This document shows positions 8,624 to 16,093 of a DNA stretch of 37,997 nucleotides, one piece after another (the first letter of the stretch is position 1; every line of letters begins with the position of its first letter). The DNA lies in the NCBI GenBank assembly GCA_021730945.1, contig JAKFYH010000018.1:1-37997 (forward strand), given 5' to 3'. Origin of the DNA: Acidobacteriota bacterium (GTDB lineage Bacteria > Acidobacteriota > Vicinamibacteria > Vicinamibacterales > UBA2999). A model generated the notes under the pieces. That model was not told where the DNA came from. It was given only the letters and a program-made list of their open reading frames with translations, and made no database searches. Made by a program: the position numbers and the translations under genes.

Positions 8624-10225
8624 ATGCGCACATTGTTGCTCGCCGACGACAGCGTTACCACGCAACGGGTTGTCGCGCTGACTTTCGCCGAGGAGTCGTT
8701 CCGGGTGGTGACCGTCTCGGACGGTCAGCAGGCCATCGAGGCGATGGCCGCCATGCGGCCCGATATCGTCCTGGCCGGAACGACCCTGCCGCGAACCAAC
8801 GGCTACGAGCTGGCCGAGCACATGCGTGGCGACGCCAAGCTGCGTGAGGTTCCGGTGCTGCTGCTGTCGGGGGCGTTTGAATCGGTTGACATGGCGCGGC
8901 TCAAGGTGAGCGGCGCCCGGGGCGTGGTCGAGAAACCGCTAGAGCCAACTGCCGTGATTAGTCGAGTGAGAGAACTACTGGGCCTCAAGGACACTCGTCC
9001 CGCGCCGCCCGCGGGCCGGCTGGTGACGTCTGCCGACACGCCTTCAGAGCGGCGCCAGGCGGCGGCGCCGGCCGCGGTTCGCCAGGCGCCGGTGGCGTCG
9101 TGGGATGACCTGCGCGAGGAGTCGGGCTTGCCGGCCGATGCGCCGTCGGTCGAAGGCGGCGCCGGCCGCGCAGACTACCTCGATACCCTCGACGCCGCGT
9201 TCGATTCTCTCGATCAGCATCTGGCCGGCCGCAACGAGGCTCATCCACTCCAGCGCAATCCGTCCCCGCCCATCGGGCAGGCCGCCGGCGCGCCGGATCC
9301 GCGTTCGCCCGGACGCCGCCCGGCGCCTCACAGCCTCGGCGGCAAGCCGAACTCGGTGTTCGAGGTCGACGACGACTGGTTCGCCGACGACAAGAAGACG
9401 CGCGACACCGCCGCGCGCCAGGAAATGGCCGCCGACGCCCATGAGGCCCTGCCAAGCCGCCCGGCGGCGACACCCGGAAAGCCGATCTTTGAAGTCGACG
9501 ACGACTGGTTTGCCGACAACGACAAGGCCACTCCGGATCGAGCGGGCCTGCATCGCGACCTGGCGGCAGAGATGGGCATCCGCGACCTGGACCTGCCCCC
9601 GGTGGAGTCGCTAGACGCGCCGGCCTCAGCGGCGGGCTCGGACTTCGACTTCGGGCTCGACGACATTCTCGCCGACCCGGCGACCAAGGCTGCGACGCCC
9701 GAGCCGCCCGTCGTCCCGCCGCCGCCCGCTCCCAGAGCGGTGCCGACGCCAGTTGTACCTCCACCCGTTGTACGCCCGCCCGTGGCGGTCGCGCCGCCGC
9801 CCGTCGCTCTGGCCCCCATGCCGCGGTCGCCCCTGGCGTCCGCTCCGGTACCGGTACCGGCGCCGGTGTCCTTCGCGGCTCCGGAGGTCCACCCGCCGGC
9901 AGAGCCCAGTTCGGTGGCCGACGATTTCGCGGCCTTGTTGGCGTTTGAGACTGGAGATGCCCCTCCGGCCCCGGTGGCGCCGGCTGTCGCGGCCGCGCCG
10001 GTGACGGTGGCGGCAGCGCCTGAGATAACCGACGGGATGCTCGACCAGATCGCCCAGCGCGTGGCCGATCGCCTGAATGCCGGCACCTTCGGCACGCACT
10101 TGCGCGATGCGATGGCATCGACGGTGCGCGAGACCGTGCGGTCGGTGGTATCGGAAACCTCCGAGCGGCTGGTTCGCGATGAGATCGCGCGAATCAAGGG
10201 CCGCGCCGAGCGCGAGACGCCCTAA
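8624..10225 (+). CDS. pseudo-receiver protein with long Pro/Ala linker and C-terminal helical domain
   Basis: 533 aa. Residues 1-118 fold like a response-regulator receiver: acidic pair D8-D9, conserved S82 and the lysine-proline K104-P105. The phospho-acceptor Asp is replaced by Gly52 (PDIVLAGTTLP where PDxVLLDxxMP is expected), so normal phosphorylation is unlikely. Residues ~125-470 are low-complexity, rich in Pro, Ala and Val, and carry two copies of FEVDDDWFAD (near 246 and 289) plus a related DFDFGLDDILAD near 345. The last ~65 residues are predicted helices ending LVRDEIARIKGRAERE, which resembles the short C-terminal oligomerisation helices of PopZ-like polar proteins; that likeness is tentative. 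No DNA-binding or enzymatic output domain is visible. A scaffold or signalling-adaptor role is inferred. Confidence 0.8.
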   Translation: MRTLLLADDSVTTQRVVALTFAEESFRVVTVSDGQQAIEAMAAMRPDIVLAGTTLPRTNGYELAEHMRGDAKLREVPVLLLSGAFESVDMARLKVSGARGVVEKPLEPTAVISRVRELLGLKDTRPAPPAGRLVTSADTPSERRQAAAPAAVRQAPVASWDDLREESGLPADAPSVEGGAGRADYLDTLDAAFDSLDQHLAGRNEAHPLQRNPSPPIGQAAGAPDPRSPGRRPAPHSLGGKPNSVFEVDDDWFADDKKTRDTAARQEMAADAHEALPSRPAATPGKPIFEVDDDWFADNDKATPDRAGLHRDLAAEMGIRDLDLPPVESLDAPASAAGSDFDFGLDDILADPATKAATPEPPVVPPPPAPRAVPTPVVPPPVVRPPVAVAPPPVALAPMPRSPLASAPVPVPAPVSFAAPEVHPPAEPSSVADDFAALLAFETGDAPPAPVAPAVAAAPVTVAAAPEITDGMLDQIAQRVADRLNAGTFGTHLRDAMASTVRETVRSVVSETSERLVRDEIARIKGRAERETP

Positions 10226-10228
10226 CGC

Positions 10229-10248
10229 GGCGCCGCCCCGGCGCTTTT
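10229..10248 (+). terminator. intrinsic terminator before valS
   Basis: GCGCCG (10230-10235), loop CCC, CGGCGC (10239-10244), then TTTT (10245-10248), starting 5 bases after the TAA at 10223-10225. The stem is short but GC-only and the T-run is short. Confidence 0.5.
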
Positions 10249-10254
10249 CCGCGA

Positions 10255-10260
10255 GATAAT
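10255..10260 (+). promoter_or_regulatory. -10 box of valS
   Basis: GATAAT ends 8 bases before the valS ATG (10269). The G-run between them (10261-10266) is only 2 bases from the ATG, too close to act as a normal ribosome binding site. A near-leaderless valS mRNA is suggested. Confidence 0.4.
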
Positions 10261-10268
10261 GGGGGGAT

Positions 10269-12821
10269 ATGCCCGTCCCGGAAAAGCCCGCACTGGAAGG
10301 CCTGGAAGACACGCTCTCGGCGAAATGGGAGCGTGACGGCACGTACCGGTTCGACCGGACCAAGCCCCGCGACCAGATTTACTCGATCGACACGCCGCCG
10401 CCGACCGTCAGTGGTTCGCTGCACGTGGGGCACGTCTTCTCCTACACCCATACCGACATCGTCGCCCGCTTCCAGCGCATGCGGGGCAAGGAAGTGTTCT
10501 ACCCCATGGGGTGGGATGACAACGGCTTGCCGACCGAGCGGCGCGTGCAGAACTACTACGGCGTTCGCTGCGATCCGTCGCTGCCGTACGACCCGGCGTT
10601 CGTGGCGCCTGAGAAGCCGGAGAAGCAGCCGATTTCGGTATCGCGCCCCAACTTCATCGAGCTGTGCGTGAAGCTGACCGTCGAGGACGAGAAGGTGTTC
10701 GAGCACCTGTGGCGCTACCTCGGCTTGTCGGTGGATTGGTCGATGACCTACGCGACGATCGCGCCGGCCGCTCAGCGGGTGTCGCAGATGATGTTCCTGC
10801 GGCTGCTGGCGAAGCACCTGGCCTACCAGGTGGAGGCGCCGACGTTGTGGGACGTGGATTTTCGCACTGCCGTGGCGCAGGCCGAGCTCGAGGATCGCGA
10901 ACAGCCCGGGGCGTATCACAGGATTCACTTCTCTCGCGATCAAGGATCCGGCGGCGATCCGATCGCGATCGAAACCACCCGTCCGGAGTTGATTCCGGCG
11001 TGCGTCGCGCTGGTGGCTCATCCCGATGACGAGCGCTACAAGCCGCTGTTTGGGACGCACGTGGTGACGCCGATCTTCGGCGTGAGAGTGCCGGTGCTGG
11101 CGCACGCCCTGGCCGATCCCGAAAAGGGCAGCGGCATCGCGATGATTTGCACGTTCGGCGACACCACCGACGTGACCTGGTGGCGGGAGTTGAAGCTGCC
11201 GGTCCGCGCGATCGTGCAGCCCAACGGCGCCCTGGGCCGGGTGACGTGGGGCCAGCCGGGCTGGGAGACCGCCGATGTGGCGCGCGCCCAACAGGCCTAC
11301 GATCAACTGGCCGGACTGTCGGCCAAGAAGGCGCAGGCGAAGATCGTCGAGCTGCTGCGCGAGAGCGGCGACCTGCAGGGTGAGCCGAAGCCGATCACGC
11401 ACAACGTCAAATTCTACGAGAAGGGCGATCGGCCGCTGGAGATCGTGACCAGCCGCCAGTGGTTCATCAAGACCATCGACCACCGCGACGAGTTCATCAA
11501 GCGCGGCCGCGAAATGGCATGGCACCCGGAGTACATGCAGGCTCGCTACGAGAACTGGGTCAACGGCCTCAACGGTGATTGGTGCGTGAGTCGCCAGCGC
11601 TTCTTCGGCGTCCCGTTCCCGGTCTGGTACCCGGTGCGCGACGACGGCGCCACCGACTACACACGGCCGCTGGTGCCCGACGAGTCGCGCCTGCCGATCG
11701 ATCCGTCGACCGACGTCCCAGCCGGATACACGGCCAGCCAGCGCGGCGTGCCCGGCGGGTTTGTCGGCGATCCCGATGTCATGGACACGTGGGCAACCTC
11801 GTCGGTGTCGCCGCAACTGGTCACCCAGTGGGAGACCGACGCCGACATCTTCGCGCGCACGTTCCCCATGGACCTGCGGCCCCAGGCGCACGACATCATC
11901 CGCACCTGGCTGTTTTCGTCAGTGGTGCGCGCACACTTCGAGAACCAGTCGGTGCCGTGGACCCATGCCGCCATTTCCGGGTGGGTGCTCGATCCCGATC
12001 GCAAGAAGATGTCAAAGTCCAAGGGCAACGTGGTGACGCCGCTGGGCCTGTTGCAGGAATACGGATCCGATGGCGTCCGCTACTGGGCGGCGCGCGGCGG
12101 GCCCGGCGTGGACACGGCGTTTGACGTCGGCCAGATGAAGATTGGCCGCAAGCTCGCCATGAAGTTGCTCAACGTCTCGAAGTTCGTGCTGGCCGGAGAC
12201 CTGCCGGCCGGCGCGGTCACCGAGGCGCTCGACCGCGGCATGCTGCAGAACCTGGCTGGACTGGTGGATGAGGCGACCGCCGAACTCGAACACTACGAGT
12301 ACGCCCGCGCCCTCGCCAAGATCGAGTCGTTCTTCTGGGACTTCTGTGACAACTACGTGGAGGCGGCCAAGTCGCGCCGCTACGGCGACTTCGGCGCCGA
12401 AGCCGCGGCCTCGGCCAACACCGCCATGCGGCTCGCCCTCTCGGTGCTGTTGCGGCTGCTGGCGCCCTACCTGTCGTTCGTGTGTGACGAGGTGTGGTCC
12501 TGGTCGAACGCCGGCTCCGTGCACCGCGCGCAGTGGCCGACGCGCGACGAGTTGATCGCCGTATCAGGCCAGGACGAACCGGCGCGACAGGCGGTGTTTC
12601 ACCTCACCGAAGCCCTGAACGCGATCCGCAAGGCCAAGACTGATCAGAAGGTGTCGGTGGGGACGCCGGTTCAGGCGGTCGTCTACACCGCGTCGGACGA
12701 AGCGGCAACGGGCCTGGCGCTGGTCGAGCGCGACCTGAAGGCGGCGTGCCGGACCGACGGCCTGGTCATCAAGGCAGGCGAGCCCGGCGTCGAGATCACC
12801 CTGAAGCCTGCCGAGGCCTGA
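10269..12821 (+). CDS. valS: valyl-tRNA synthetase
   Basis: 850 aa class I aminoacyl-tRNA synthetase that charges tRNA-Val. The N-terminal catalytic half has PPPTVSGSLHVGHVFSYTHTD with the HIGH-type motif at residues 52-55, and GWDDNGLPTERRVQ. The second signature KKMSKSKGN is at about 579-587. An editing domain occupies roughly residues 190-400. The last part is the anticodon-binding helical domain (WDFCDNYVEAAKSRRYG, near 700). The protein is of the shorter valyl type with no long C-terminal coiled coil. It opens a cluster in which nadC and birA follow by overlapping codons, so the three are probably co-translated. Confidence 0.96.
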   Translation: MPVPEKPALEGLEDTLSAKWERDGTYRFDRTKPRDQIYSIDTPPPTVSGSLHVGHVFSYTHTDIVARFQRMRGKEVFYPMGWDDNGLPTERRVQNYYGVRCDPSLPYDPAFVAPEKPEKQPISVSRPNFIELCVKLTVEDEKVFEHLWRYLGLSVDWSMTYATIAPAAQRVSQMMFLRLLAKHLAYQVEAPTLWDVDFRTAVAQAELEDREQPGAYHRIHFSRDQGSGGDPIAIETTRPELIPACVALVAHPDDERYKPLFGTHVVTPIFGVRVPVLAHALADPEKGSGIAMICTFGDTTDVTWWRELKLPVRAIVQPNGALGRVTWGQPGWETADVARAQQAYDQLAGLSAKKAQAKIVELLRESGDLQGEPKPITHNVKFYEKGDRPLEIVTSRQWFIKTIDHRDEFIKRGREMAWHPEYMQARYENWVNGLNGDWCVSRQRFFGVPFPVWYPVRDDGATDYTRPLVPDESRLPIDPSTDVPAGYTASQRGVPGGFVGDPDVMDTWATSSVSPQLVTQWETDADIFARTFPMDLRPQAHDIIRTWLFSSVVRAHFENQSVPWTHAAISGWVLDPDRKKMSKSKGNVVTPLGLLQEYGSDGVRYWAARGGPGVDTAFDVGQMKIGRKLAMKLLNVSKFVLAGDLPAGAVTEALDRGMLQNLAGLVDEATAELEHYEYARALAKIESFFWDFCDNYVEAAKSRRYGDFGAEAAASANTAMRLALSVLLRLLAPYLSFVCDEVWSWSNAGSVHRAQWPTRDELIAVSGQDEPARQAVFHLTEALNAIRKAKTDQKVSVGTPVQAVVYTASDEAATGLALVERDLKAACRTDGLVIKAGEPGVEITLKPAEA

Positions 12822-13660
12822 TGACGCCGCTCCCGATCGAGGCGTATCGCGCGTTGGTACGCGAGGCCCTGGCCGAAGATCGCGGCCGCGGCGATGCCAC
12901 CAGCGCTGCCACCATCCTGCCTGGCCTGCGTGCGCGCGGCGTGATCATCGCCAAGGCCGACCTCGTGGTGGCGGGCCTCGAGGTCGCCGCCGAGACCTTC
13001 CGCCAGGCTGACCCCGGCGCCATCGTCGAGGTGCGGTGGTCGGACGGCGCGCACGTGCAGTCGGGCGAGATCGTGGCGGGGGTCGCCGGTGATGCCCGGG
13101 CGCTGCTCGAGGCCGAGCGAACCGCCTTGAACTTCCTGCAGCGCCTGAGCGGCATCGCCACACTGACCGCACGGTTCGTCGCCGCCGCCGGCGGCGGCAT
13201 CACCGTGCTCGATACTCGCAAGACCACGCCGGGCTTTCGTGTGCTCGAAAAGTACGCCGTGAGGTGCGGCGGCGGCACCAATCACCGGCAGCGGCTGGAC
13301 GATGGCATCCTGATCAAAGACAACCACAAGCGGCTGGCCGGCGGTGTCCGGGCCGTGACCGAGCGCGCCCTGCAGAGCGCGGGCGGTCTGCCGGTCGAGG
13401 TCGAGGTGGAGACGCTGGAAGAACTGGACCAGGCGCTCCGGGCCGGCGCGCCGCGCATCCTGCTCGACAACTTCACCACCTACGACATCCGGGAGGCGGT
13501 GGCGAGGGTGGCGGGCCGCGCCTCGATCGAGATCTCCGGCGGCGTCACACTGGCGCGCCTGCCGGAGCTGGCCACCACCGGCGCGCAGTACGTTTCGGTC
13601 GGCGCCCTGACGCATTCGGCTCCCGCCGCGGACCTCAGCTTCGAACTTGAGCCCTGGTGA
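12821..13660 (+). CDS. nadC: nicotinate-nucleotide pyrophosphorylase (quinolinate phosphoribosyltransferase)
   Basis: 279 aa enzyme of NAD synthesis: quinolinate plus PRPP gives nicotinate mononucleotide, CO2 and pyrophosphate. Recognised by EDRGRGDATSAATI at the start, ERTALNFLQRLSGIATLT, DTRKTTPGFRVLEKYAVRCGGGTNHRQRLDDGILIKDNH (residues ~130-168, substrate-binding Arg, Lys and His) and IEISGGVTLARLPELATTGAQYVSVGALTHS at the end. The ATG at 12821 overlaps the valS stop (TGATG), which fixes the start; a longer in-frame extension back into valS is an artefact. nadA and nadB are not in the window. Confidence 0.96.
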   Translation: MTPLPIEAYRALVREALAEDRGRGDATSAATILPGLRARGVIIAKADLVVAGLEVAAETFRQADPGAIVEVRWSDGAHVQSGEIVAGVAGDARALLEAERTALNFLQRLSGIATLTARFVAAAGGGITVLDTRKTTPGFRVLEKYAVRCGGGTNHRQRLDDGILIKDNHKRLAGGVRAVTERALQSAGGLPVEVEVETLEELDQALRAGAPRILLDNFTTYDIREAVARVAGRASIEISGGVTLARLPELATTGAQYVSVGALTHSAPAADLSFELEPW

Positions 13661-14451
13661 TGTTGCCTGATGACCTGGCGGCGCCTCTCGGCGCGCTGCG
13701 CGGTCGGCGGCCGGAGGTGAACCTGGCCGTCCGCTGGCACGCGTCGGTGCCTTCCACCATGGACGTCGCCTCGACGTTGGCCGCCGGTGGCGCGGCTCAT
13801 GGCGTGGTCGTGGTCGCGGACCAGCAGACCGCCGGGCGTGGCCGGCGTGGCCACGTGTGGGTCTCGCCGCCCGGCGCCGGCCTCTATCTCTCGTTCATCG
13901 CGCGCCCGGCCATTGCCGCCAGCACGTTCCTGTCGCTTGTCACCCTGGCCGCCGGTGTGGCGGTCCGCGACGGCATTCTCGCCGCCCAAGGACTGGCGGT
14001 CGACCTGAAGTGGCCGAACGATGTGATGGTCGGCCGGCGCAAGCTGGCTGGCATTCTCGCCGAGGGCCTGGCCCTCGGCACGGCCGGCCAGGCCGTGGTG
14101 ATCGGCGTTGGGCTCAACTTGCGGGGGTCGTCGTATCCTCCTGACGTGGCCGCGCGGGCCACGTCGCTCGAGGGCGAACTGGGGCGGACGGTCGATCGCG
14201 GCCAGGTCATGGCCGAGGTGTTGGCGGCGTTGTGGGACCGCCTCGCCGCACTGGAGAGCGGTCCGGGTGATATTCTGCAGGCTTGGCGCGCCGCGTCGCC
14301 AAGCGCGATCGGCAGCCGGGTCGAGTGGGACGCGAAGAGCGGCACGACGGCCGGCATTGACGATTCCGGCGCGTTGTTGATTCGCACCTCGTCTGGCGTG
14401 GAGCGGGTGATCGCCGGCGAATTGCAGTGGCCCGCCTTTGCTCGCCCATGA
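13660..14451 (+). CDS. birA: biotin--[acetyl-CoA-carboxylase] ligase
   Basis: 263 aa ligase that activates biotin with ATP and attaches it to carrier proteins such as the acetyl-CoA carboxylase BCCP. Core motifs: STMDVASTLAA, the biotinyl-AMP loop QTAGRGRRGHVWVSP (about 45-60), LKWPNDVMVGRRKLAGILAE, VVIGVGLNL, and a small C-terminal SH3-like domain. There is no N-terminal helix-turn-helix domain, so it is the non-repressor class and should not regulate biotin genes by DNA binding. The ATG at 13660 overlaps the nadC stop (TGATG). Confidence 0.95.
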   Translation: MLPDDLAAPLGALRGRRPEVNLAVRWHASVPSTMDVASTLAAGGAAHGVVVVADQQTAGRGRRGHVWVSPPGAGLYLSFIARPAIAASTFLSLVTLAAGVAVRDGILAAQGLAVDLKWPNDVMVGRRKLAGILAEGLALGTAGQAVVIGVGLNLRGSSYPPDVAARATSLEGELGRTVDRGQVMAEVLAALWDRLAALESGPGDILQAWRAASPSAIGSRVEWDAKSGTTAGIDDSGALLIRTSSGVERVIAGELQWPAFARP

Positions 14452-14462
14452 CCAGGCGAGCG

Positions 14463-14496
14463 ACGGCGAGGTCTCGCCGTGGCGGCCTACGGCCGC
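14463..14496. repeat. two tandem hairpins between birA and coaX
   Basis: ACGGCGAG/CTCGCCGT (14463-14470 and 14473-14480) and GCGGCC/GGCCGC (14482-14487 and 14491-14496) are two perfect inverted repeats back to back in a 74-base gap. Neither is followed by a T-run. They may slow or terminate transcription or protect mRNA ends. Confidence 0.5.
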
Positions 14497-14525
14497 GAAG
14501 GCGGACACCAAAGGCACCGATTCTT

Positions 14526-15326
14526 ATGCTGCTAGCAATCGACGTCGGCAACACGAACATCGTCATTGGCGTCTTCCAGGGACGCGAGCTGGTGCATAGC
14601 TGGCGCCTGACGACGATCCGCGAGCGCACCGCCGACGAGTTGGGCATCCTGGTGACCGACCTGTGCGATCACCACCGCATCACCCGCCAACAGGTCTCGG
14701 GCATCGTGATCGCGTCGGTGGTGCCGCCGCTGACCGGCACGCTGCAGGCGATGGCGTTCAAGTACTTCGAGCGCACGCCGCTGCTGTTTGAGCCGGCCGT
14801 CAATGGCGGCATGCCGATCCTGTACGACAACCCCGCCGAGGTCGGCGCCGACCGCGTGGTCAACGCCTTGGCCGCGATCGATCAATGGGGTATCGGGACG
14901 CCGATCATCATCGTGGACTTTGGCACCGCCACCACGTTCGATGCGATTTCCGCCAAGGGGGAATATCTCGGCGGCGTCATTTGTCCGGGTCCCCAGATTT
15001 CGGCCGACGCGCTGTTTCAGCGGGCGGCGCGATTGCCTCGGATCGAGGTGCGCAAGCCGGCCACGGTGATTGGCACCAACACGGTCGCCTCGATGCAGTC
15101 AGGGCTGTTCTGGGGCTACGTGGACATGGTGGAAGGCCTGGTTCGGCGGATGAAAGTTGAACTCGGCGGCCGGGCGCTGGTGGTCGCCACCGGCGGCCTG
15201 GCCACGACCGTGGCGCTCGAGACACCGCTGATTGATCACGTCGACCCTGAGTTGACCTTGCAGGGACTGCGACTGGTTTGGGAACGTCAGGCCCCGAGCC
15301 CCCAGCCCCAAGCGCCAAGACCTTGA
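14526..15326 (+). CDS. coaX: type III pantothenate kinase
   Basis: 266 aa ASKHA-fold kinase for the first step of CoA synthesis, ATP plus pantothenate to 4'-phosphopantothenate. N-terminal MLLAIDVGNTNIVIGVF is the phosphate-binding loop; AEVGADRVVNALAA (near 105) and VDFGTATTFDAISAKGEYLGG (near 125-145) carry the catalytic and metal-binding acidic residues; VVATGGLATTVA closes the fold. The ATG at 14526 is chosen because the fold begins there; the in-frame extension to 14427 reads through the hairpin spacer. Adjacent birA and coaX is an arrangement seen in several bacteria. Confidence 0.95.
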   Translation: MLLAIDVGNTNIVIGVFQGRELVHSWRLTTIRERTADELGILVTDLCDHHRITRQQVSGIVIASVVPPLTGTLQAMAFKYFERTPLLFEPAVNGGMPILYDNPAEVGADRVVNALAAIDQWGIGTPIIIVDFGTATTFDAISAKGEYLGGVICPGPQISADALFQRAARLPRIEVRKPATVIGTNTVASMQSGLFWGYVDMVEGLVRRMKVELGGRALVVATGGLATTVALETPLIDHVDPELTLQGLRLVWERQAPSPQPQAPRP

Positions 15327-16045
15327 CCGACGTCGACGCCTATTGCCGCGAGCTCGAGGCCTTCCTGTGTCGCAAGAACGACGGCCACCTGGTGCGTATC
15401 ACCGGACCGGCGTTTGAGCGCGTGGTCGCGTGGGCACAGCAGGGCATTCCGCTCAAGGTGGCGGAGGCCGGCATCGACCGTTATTTCGAGCGCTACTATC
15501 GGCGCGGCCCGCGCCGCCGGCCCGTGCGGATTGATTTCTGCGAGTCCGACGTCCTCGATGCCTTCGACACCTGGCGGCGCGCCCTCGGCCTGTCGATGGT
15601 GGTGCCCGATTCGGCCGGCGGACCTGACGTCGAGGAGCCGGCCCCGGGAACCGGCCGCAGCCGCCGCTCGTTGGCGTCACAGATTGAGTCGGCGATCTCG
15701 CGCCTGACGGTTCTGCGCGGCAGCGACCAGGCCGGTCCGGTGATCGGCGCGGCGCTGGAGACGGCGGTGCGGGCGCTTGACGGCCTGCTGCCCGAGGCGC
15801 CGCGTGCCCGCGGCGATGCCCGGGACGAATTGCTCTTGCGGCTGACCGCGATCGACGCGGCCCTGGTGGCCGATGCGGCCCGGGCGCTTTCCGATCGTGA
15901 ACGCGCCGGTCTCGAGCGCGAGGCCGACGCCGAGTTGGCGCCGTTTCGCCCGCGCATGGCGGCCGAGGCCTATGCGCAGTCCCGGCGCGCCGCGGTCGAT
16001 CGGCTGGTGCGTCTCCACTTTGGGCTGCCTGAGATTGGCGTATAG
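15323..16045 (+). CDS. unknown protein, translationally coupled to coaX
   Basis: I do not recognise this family. From the TTG at 15323, which overlaps the coaX TGA (TTGA), it is 240 aa; an alternative GTG start at 15278 would overlap coaX by 49 bases. It is mostly helical by composition, rich in Ala, Arg and Glu, with no signal peptide or membrane segment. A conserved-looking N-terminal block (residues ~1-80) holds FERVVAWAQQGIPLKVAEAGIDRYFERYYRRGPRRRPVRIDFCESDV, which resembles a short basic helical domain, followed by a linker (GGPDVEEPAPGTGRSRR) and a helical C-terminal half. Codon use is like its neighbours, so it is likely a real gene. Confidence 0.7.
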   Translation: MTDVDAYCRELEAFLCRKNDGHLVRITGPAFERVVAWAQQGIPLKVAEAGIDRYFERYYRRGPRRRPVRIDFCESDVLDAFDTWRRALGLSMVVPDSAGGPDVEEPAPGTGRSRRSLASQIESAISRLTVLRGSDQAGPVIGAALETAVRALDGLLPEAPRARGDARDELLLRLTAIDAALVADAARALSDRERAGLEREADAELAPFRPRMAAEAYAQSRRAAVDRLVRLHFGLPEIGV

Positions 16046-16087
16046 AGTGTCTGACACCGCACAGGTTCAGGCGCGGTGTCAGACACT
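16046..16087. repeat. 15-bp perfect inverted repeat, REP-like
   Basis: AGTGTCTGACACCGC (16046-16060) and GCGGTGTCAGACACT (16073-16087) are perfect inverted copies around a 12-nt loop. Each arm is itself a palindrome (GTGTC-T-GACAC and GTGTC-A-GACAC). It fills the gap between two same-strand genes and overlaps the 5' end of the longest reading frame of the next gene. Confidence 0.7.
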
Positions 16088-16093
16088 GTGATC

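Noticed and set aside
10194-11891. 565-aa minus-strand frame opposite valS
   Set aside because: Shadow of valS, composition not protein-like, no motifs.
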